In this document: piece by piece, positions 59,652-64,000 of the stretch | Position numbering within the stretch: the stretch's first letter is position 1 | Layout of the letters: each line of letters begins with the position of its first letter | From: Leuconostoc mesenteroides subsp. mesenteroides | GTDB lineage: Bacteria > Bacillota > Bacilli > Lactobacillales > Lactobacillaceae | Direction of reading: 5' to 3' | Length of the DNA stretch: 64,000 nt | Assembly (NCBI GenBank): GCA_009676745.1 | Contig: CP046062.1 | Location: 212,501 to 276,500, forward strand | Translations under genes and position numbers: made by a program | Notes under the pieces: model-generated | Told to the model about the DNA's origin: nothing | The model's input: only the letters and a program-made list of their open reading frames with translations | Database searches by the model: none

Positions 59652-59665
59652 TGTTACCGTTTACA
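59652..59665. promoter_or_regulatory. cre site 2 upstream of manX
   Basis: On the minus strand TGTAAACGGTAACA matches the same consensus fully. It lies just downstream of the distal -10 (59672-59677), covering the expected start point. Confidence 0.8.
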
Positions 59666-59671
59666 TAATTA

Positions 59672-59701
59672 ATTATAATCCTAGTTTACAAAAAAGTACA
59701 A
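59672..59701 (-). promoter_or_regulatory. manX distal promoter
   Basis: Minus strand TTGTAC (59696-59701), 18-base spacer, TATAAT (59672-59677). Confidence 0.55.
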
Positions 59702-59819
59702 GTTTTCACTTTTTCTTACACACTTTGTATTTTCCTTTCATAAAAAAGTTTTCAAAAAGATAAATTATTAATGAAAACAAATGAAACTTCTGCTTAACAC
59801 CTGGCAACGTTTTCTAAAC

Positions 59820-60779
59820 TCACCTTACAAGCATGTCCATGTTTGTTGTTTCAGGTGTGACAAAACTGCGTATGATTGTCATATCGCCATCTAATCGATA
59901 CTTTTTTGCATCACTCAATACTATAAAACTATTCCCTTTTTTGATTGGATCGGCATCAATAAAACCTGACCCTTCAATGACTGTAAACAATTCATAATCG
60001 TGCGTTTTTTTAAACAACGACGGACCACGAACCAACAACTTATCTATGGTAAATTTGGTTGCTACAACCAAACGTTCAATAACTGTTTGGTCAATAATCG
60101 TCGTATCTTGAATTAAAATAGGATCTACATGAGGTACGGTAGTAACCGCTAAAGCTTCTTCAATTTGAAGCGGACGCTTTTCTTTAGTACCGGCATCGAT
60201 TCGATCAAAATCGTAAAATCGATAAGTTGTGTCAGAACTCTGTTGTATCTCCAAAGCAATAATGCCAGCCCCTAATGCGTGAAACGTACCAGAAGCGACA
60301 TAAAAGAAATCACCTTTTTGTACTGGAATCGTACGTAATAACTTGTGCCAATCTTTTTGATCAACCATCTTTTTTAGTTCATCTTGTGTTTTCGCATGAT
60401 GACCATAATATATTTTAGAACCTGGCTTTGCATCTAAAATATACCAACTCTCTGTTTTACCAAACTTTTCATGAGACTGCTCATCATTCGGATGAACCTG
60501 AATCGACAAATTTTCATGGGCATCCAAAATTTTTACTAATAGTGGAAATGCTTCGTCATGTCCATGACCACCAAACAACTCCGGATGATTTTGCCAAACT
60601 TGCTTTAATCCCTGACCCGCTAATTGCCCGTTAATTATAGTAGACTGTCCATTGTTATGGGCAGCAACTATCCAAGCCTCTCCAGTATGATTATTCGGTA
60701 TTTTATAACCAAAGGTTTTTAGAGCACTTCCGCCCCACATCTTTTCATGCAACTCTGCTTGTAAATGTAATATCGTCAT
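59820..60779 (-). CDS. manA: mannose-6-phosphate isomerase, class I
   Basis: A 319-residue zinc enzyme interconverting mannose-6-phosphate and fructose-6-phosphate, feeding PTS-imported mannose into central metabolism. The ATG at 60777-60779 (TILHLQAELHEKMWGG) is chosen; the longer frame uses TTG without a ribosome-binding site. Zn-binding motif QVHPNDEQSHEKFGKTESWY, then KGDFFYVASGTFHALGAGIIALEIQQSSDTTYR (family hallmark, split by description). Length is typical of Firmicutes ManA. It lies upstream of the manXYZ promoters, so sugar uptake and isomerisation genes are clustered. Confidence 0.94.
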   Translation of the reverse strand: MTILHLQAELHEKMWGGSALKTFGYKIPNNHTGEAWIVAAHNNGQSTIINGQLAGQGLKQVWQNHPELFGGHGHDEAFPLLVKILDAHENLSIQVHPNDEQSHEKFGKTESWYILDAKPGSKIYYGHHAKTQDELKKMVDQKDWHKLLRTIPVQKGDFFYVASGTFHALGAGIIALEIQQSSDTTYRFYDFDRIDAGTKEKRPLQIEEALAVTTVPHVDPILIQDTTIIDQTVIERLVVATKFTIDKLLVRGPSLFKKTHDYELFTVIEGSGFIDADPIKKGNSFIVLSDAKKYRLDGDMTIIRSFVTPETTNMDMLVR

Positions 60780-60813
60780 AATGTAATCGCTTTCATTTTT
60801 CTTCAAAAAAATT

Positions 60814-61557
60814 TTATTTTAAGTTAAATCCTTTATCTTTAGCATACTGCGTCAATAGTGGCGTTGTTTTTTGGTTACGAGTCAACATTCGAGCATTATT
60901 TTCTGTCCAAGAACGTTCAATGCCTCGATTTGCATAATATTCAACCATCACTTCATTATACACGGTAACTGCCTCTTCTAGCTGTGCTTGATTATAGCGA
61001 TCTTTCATCAAAAAACCATTTTCATCAAGTTTTGGCTTAATACCCGGATTATCCGCCGGGTGACCAATTGAAAAGCCCATCACCGCTTTCACATAACGTG
61101 GCAAATTGAGATGCTCTTCGTAAATTTCAAAGGCTCCTAATGCGCCGGCCATAGTTACACTACCCAACCCCAACGATTCAGCCGCAACTTGAGCACGCCC
61201 GAGGGCAATTCCTGCACTCACGATGCCACCTTCAAGTAACGCATAACTTTGTATATTCTCTTCTGCCTGACGACGCTGCTCATCGTTTAATCCTATTAAG
61301 TCTTTATTATAATCAACTGTTATAACAAAATATCTTGCCGCAGTTTCAATATATTTCATACCTACCTTAGTAGTAATATCGGCTTTTATATCTTGTGATG
61401 TGATTTCTATAAAGGTTACTGGTTGATAATTATTCATATTAGGCCCAGCAGTTGCAGCATGAATAATTTCTGAAACTTGTTGATCAGAAACTATTTCATC
61501 TGTAAAAGAACGTATGGACATATGTTGATTAAGCACATCTAAAGTCGGGTTAGACAT
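60814..61557 (-). CDS. nitroreductase family protein (NfsA-like)
   Basis: A 247-residue FMN/NADPH-dependent oxidoreductase. N-terminal MSIRSFTDEIVSDQQVSEIIHAATAGPNMNNYQPVTFIEI (split by description) is the flavin-binding start; SYALLEGGIVSAGIALGRAQVAAESLGLGSV and MGFSIGHPADNPGIKP are typical of the NfsA/FRP group. The physiological substrate is unknown. It is divergent from the FUSC-like gene and 34 bases ahead of manA. Confidence 0.9.
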   Translation of the reverse strand: MSNPTLDVLNQHMSIRSFTDEIVSDQQVSEIIHAATAGPNMNNYQPVTFIEITSQDIKADITTKVGMKYIETAARYFVITVDYNKDLIGLNDEQRRQAEENIQSYALLEGGIVSAGIALGRAQVAAESLGLGSVTMAGALGAFEIYEEHLNLPRYVKAVMGFSIGHPADNPGIKPKLDENGFLMKDRYNQAQLEEAVTVYNEVMVEYYANRGIERSWTENNARMLTRNQKTTPLLTQYAKDKGFNLK

Positions 61558-61649
61558 AGTACAATCCTTTCATGAAACCAAATAATATTCATAACTAGAT
61601 AGTACCATAAAATTATGATAAAATAATAAAATATTAATTGGAGAAATTT

Positions 61650-62132
61650 ATGCAATTCGGGAAGTTTCGATTAGGATTACGTACGTTAAAGACTGCTTTA
61701 GCCGTTATGCTCATCATTACATCATTTTATTTTTTTAATCGGCCGCCTTTTGTTGCCTGTTTGGCAGCGGTTTTTGCACTGCGAGAAAGTTGGGATAAAA
61801 CGCTCAACTTTGCCAAAGTACGGTTGATTTCTAACACAGTTGGTGGTGCTTTTGCACTATTTTATTTTATCGTTCATCAACAAGCACACCAAGCTGCCTG
61901 GGTTTCCATGATTCTTTTACCGTTACTCGTCATTGTTGTGATTGTTTTATTAGATGGCTTCAACTACAATAGTGGTGTTATTGGAGCAATGGCTGCCTTA
62001 TTAATGATTTCATTAAATATTCCAGCCGGTGCAACTATAGTTTATGTCATTGATCGTATCATTGATACTTTCATCGGTGTAGTTATAGCCATCATGATTA
62101 ACCGATTCTGGTCACCAAAAAAAGCGACGTAA
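61650..62132 (+). CDS. small FUSC-like / aromatic acid exporter family membrane protein
   Basis: A 160-residue membrane protein with about four helices (LKTALAVMLIITSFYFF, ACLAAVFALR, GAFALFYFIVHQQ, MILLPLLVIVVIVLLDG, GVVIAIMINRF) and the signature RLGLRTLKTALAV and RLISNTVGGAF. It matches the N-terminal domain of the aromatic acid exporter (DUF939/FUSC) family, without the usual cytosolic domain, so it may oligomerise to form a channel. The ATG at 61650 follows GGAGAA by five bases; a TTG further up is not preferred. Confidence 0.85.
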   Translation: MQFGKFRLGLRTLKTALAVMLIITSFYFFNRPPFVACLAAVFALRESWDKTLNFAKVRLISNTVGGAFALFYFIVHQQAHQAAWVSMILLPLLVIVVIVLLDGFNYNSGVIGAMAALLMISLNIPAGATIVYVIDRIIDTFIGVVIAIMINRFWSPKKAT

Positions 62133-62143
62133 GCCGCTTTTTT
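62117..62143. terminator. bidirectional terminator between FUSC-like and HAD genes
   Basis: Hairpin AAAAAAGCG-loop-CGCTTTTTT with a loop ACGTAAGC, overlapping the stop codons of both converging genes. Confidence 0.75.
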
Positions 62144-62960
62144 AAATACCTAAATATTGCTCAATTGTCTTCAAAACGCCATCGTTTGTATTCACATCGA
62201 CGGCTTTTTTAGTAACTCTTTGTTGCATAAATGGCTCCGCATTAGGCATCACGAACCCATTTTCATATTTAGTCAGCATTTCTAAATCATTGCCATTATC
62301 GCCAAACACCATTACTTCACTATCTAAAACATTATAGTAATCTTGCAAAACTTGTAGTCCAGTTGCTTTATCAACACCTTTTCCTAAAACATCAACAGAT
62401 CCGAATCCGGACCCAGTTGCATGTAATTCATTGCCAAAAATATTTCTCAGCGCTGACACATGCTGATGCACTTCATTATTTGGCCACACAAAAGTAATAC
62501 CCAAAATGCGATCGTCAACTTGCATTAACTTTTCGACTTGCTTAACATTGGGATAAAATTGAAAAACCATTTCTGCAACTTGACCAGTAGCGTGATTAGA
62601 CACATATGTTCCTTTGTCACCTGTCATGATGATGATGTTTTCCGCTGACTCCGGATTTTTAGCATTCCAGTCAATGACTTTTGCTAATTGATTAGCTGAC
62701 AAATGTACCGAATACAGCTGTTGTTCAAATGTCGATACAACTGCACCATTGGAACCAACAAAATCTATTTCAAAGCCATTATTAATTGTTGGGGCAAACA
62801 ATTGTTGTAGATTTTTAACTTGGCGCCCTGAAGCTGCAACAAAGCGCATATCGCGTGCCTTCATGACTGATAAAACACGCTCAAATCGATCTTGACTATA
62901 TACATCATTTGCTGTTAAAAACGTACCATCCATGTCCGACGCAATTAATTTAATTGACAT
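62142..62960 (-). CDS. Cof-type HAD-IIB family phosphatase
   Basis: A 272-residue HAD-superfamily hydrolase of the Cof subgroup (sugar-phosphate or FMN phosphatases). Motif I: LIASDMDGTFLT with two Asp; motif II: FVAASGRQV; motif III: Lys in GVDKATGL; motif IV: VMVFGDNGNDLEML with two Asp. The substrate cannot be assigned from sequence. It is a single gene between the FUSC-like gene and the FemAB-type gene. Confidence 0.94.
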   Translation of the reverse strand: MSIKLIASDMDGTFLTANDVYSQDRFERVLSVMKARDMRFVAASGRQVKNLQQLFAPTINNGFEIDFVGSNGAVVSTFEQQLYSVHLSANQLAKVIDWNAKNPESAENIIIMTGDKGTYVSNHATGQVAEMVFQFYPNVKQVEKLMQVDDRILGITFVWPNNEVHQHVSALRNIFGNELHATGSGFGSVDVLGKGVDKATGLQVLQDYYNVLDSEVMVFGDNGNDLEMLTKYENGFVMPNAEPFMQQRVTKKAVDVNTNDGVLKTIEQYLGI

Positions 62961-63001
62961 TACTTGTCTCCTACTCGTAAATACTATCTTTCAATTGTAC
63001 C

Positions 63002-63022
63002 AAAAAAGCGCTGTTAAGCGCT
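63002..63022 (-). terminator. terminator of the FemAB-type gene
   Basis: Minus strand hairpin AGCGCT-TAAC-AGCGCT followed by T6. Confidence 0.8.
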
Positions 63023-63026
63023 AATT

Positions 63027-64000
63027 TCATTTAAATTGTTTAAGATATTCTTGATAACCAGATTCATCAATTACCCAATCTAATTCGCCAATATACTCAG
63101 CATTAGGATCATGGTAAGCAAATGCATGCTTGAATATGTACAACCCATCTGAATCATCAAATTCACCAACACCACCAAAATCGTATTCAACTTTGCCTAG
63201 TTCAAGGCCCCATTTCAGCATTTCGTATTGGATAGCAGCAGGACCATTATGCTTTCCAAATTCACGATATGAACCAGCGTACATGTACCAAATTTCATCG
63301 CCATAAGAGAATCCAAGGCCACTGGCAATGACTTGACCTTCGTAATGCGCTAGATAAACACGAAATAATCCCGTACCCGCCCATAATTTTTGCATGCGTA
63401 AAAAATAGTCGATTGGTCGATGGGTAATGCCATGGTTCTTCGCCATCGACACATATGTATCAAACATTGCGCGAATGTCTTCTTCGCTGTCACCACTTGT
63501 CACAGTGACCCCATCACGAAAAGCACGCCGAATGCCATTTCTGGTTTTTGGCTTAAAATGAAGCATTAATTCCTCTTCATTTGTAATGGGCTTAGCTCCT
63601 TCACCGCGCCCATCATAGTACAAAACAATATTCTTACGTGGTTGAATATTGCCATGCATTTGCTTAACTTGTTTATTTCTTGTTTTAAATCCAGCATCAA
63701 TATACTTTTGGTTTAACGCATCAGAATATGGCACCTCAGGATCCATACGTACTAAAAATACATTATCTGGTAAAGCTGCCAATGCTTCATCAATCATTGA
63801 CTTCATCAAATCAATATCCCCAATATCTGCTACTGGCCCTCGGCCAACGTATGCTAATAGCTTCCCAGGTACTGCTTCGACGGTCAAAACAGACATGGCG
63901 GCATCAATTTTTCCGTCAGTTTCATGGTAAACATAAATGTGTCCCCAGTTAGATTTCAGCTCTCCCCACAATGGATCTTGTGTCACTTGCCCACGAGGAT
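63027..64000 (-). CDS. FemAB/FemX-type peptidoglycan cross-bridge aminoacyltransferase (partial)
   Basis: A tRNA-dependent ligase that adds amino acids to the stem-peptide lysine to build the peptidoglycan interpeptide bridge. The open frame continues upstream past the window edge (PRGQV precedes TQDPLWGELK), so the internal GTG at 63986 is not the real start. Conserved segments: SMAKNHGITHRPIDYFLRM, GQVIASGLGFSYGDEIWYMYAGS, FGKHNGPAAIQYEMLKWGLE, YDFGGVGEFDDSDGLYIFK and a C-terminal FAYHDPNAEYIGELD. At least 324 residues are in the window. Usually such enzymes of lactic acid bacteria come in neighbouring pairs; another may lie beyond the edge. Confidence 0.92.
   Translation of the reverse strand, partial: PRGQVTQDPLWGELKSNWGHIYVYHETDGKIDAAMSVLTVEAVPGKLLAYVGRGPVADIGDIDLMKSMIDEALAALPDNVFLVRMDPEVPYSDALNQKYIDAGFKTRNKQVKQMHGNIQPRKNIVLYYDGRGEGAKPITNEEELMLHFKPKTRNGIRRAFRDGVTVTSGDSEEDIRAMFDTYVSMAKNHGITHRPIDYFLRMQKLWAGTGLFRVYLAHYEGQVIASGLGFSYGDEIWYMYAGSYREFGKHNGPAAIQYEMLKWGLELGKVEYDFGGVGEFDDSDGLYIFKHAFAYHDPNAEYIGELDWVIDESGYQEYLKQFK

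Noticed and set aside
63027..63986. FemAB-type gene starting at the GTG at 63986
   Set aside because: The frame remains open to the window edge and the upstream codons (PRGQV) fit the family, so the real start is outside.

Overview
The window is chromosomal DNA of a low-GC Gram-positive lactic acid bacterium, almost certainly Leuconostoc and close to L. mesenteroides. The evidence is a 1524-residue glucansucrase that reads as an ortholog of the L. mesenteroides dextransucrase DsrS, a 331-residue D-lactate dehydrogenase, and the gene content and order of the housekeeping blocks. Identification is from recall of protein families, not from a database search.

Layout. 1-2620: the promoter end of an rRNA operon on the minus strand (two tandem promoters, 16S, tRNA-Ala(UGC), start of 23S cut by the window edge). 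2620-10996: a minus-strand block with an S1-domain protein, cyclophilin, rpoZ-gmk, several unrecognised proteins, and mutS2-cvpA-zapA. 11174-12085: rnhC on the plus strand, with a promoter placed so that its mRNA may be leaderless. 12102-28949: a long minus-strand housekeeping block: RNase Y; the secG-rnr-smpB mRNA-decay/trans-translation operon; an rRNA methyltransferase; YidC; an ArlRS-like two-component system with acylphosphatase; tmcAL-yceD; the conserved yqeG-yqeH-yhbY-nadD-yqeK-rsfS-methyltransferase ribosome-assembly/NAD cluster; and a secreted transglycosylase-like protein. 29056-31504: a YagU-like membrane protein and a redox module (NAD(P)H-binding protein and nitroreductase, divergent from an Rrf2-type regulator).

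31561-47216 is the accessory centre. Two GH70 glucansucrases flank a large surface protein with a GbpC/Spa-type glucan-binding domain, a MucBP-like domain and a 459-residue proline-free collagen-like domain, plus an XRE/ImmA-type regulatory pair and a small HTH protein. Beyond the second glucansucrase, in divergent orientation, lies an Rgg-family regulator interrupted by a frameshift inside a run of ten A. Together these look like a glucan-matrix locus: enzymes that make dextran from sucrose, a wall protein that could bind it, and regulators, one of which may be switchable.

47248-64000: a PTS-type EIIC, D-lactate dehydrogenase, MenA-type prenyltransferase, DUF421/DUF3290 membrane pair, aminopeptidase C, groESL with a perfect CIRCE operator, a YitT-like protein, and the mannose PTS operon manXYZ-manO with two cre sites placed on its promoters. 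These are followed by manA, a nitroreductase, a small FUSC-like membrane protein, a Cof-type HAD phosphatase and a partial FemAB-type peptidoglycan cross-bridge enzyme running off the right edge. No CRISPR array, insertion sequence, integrase or prophage was seen.
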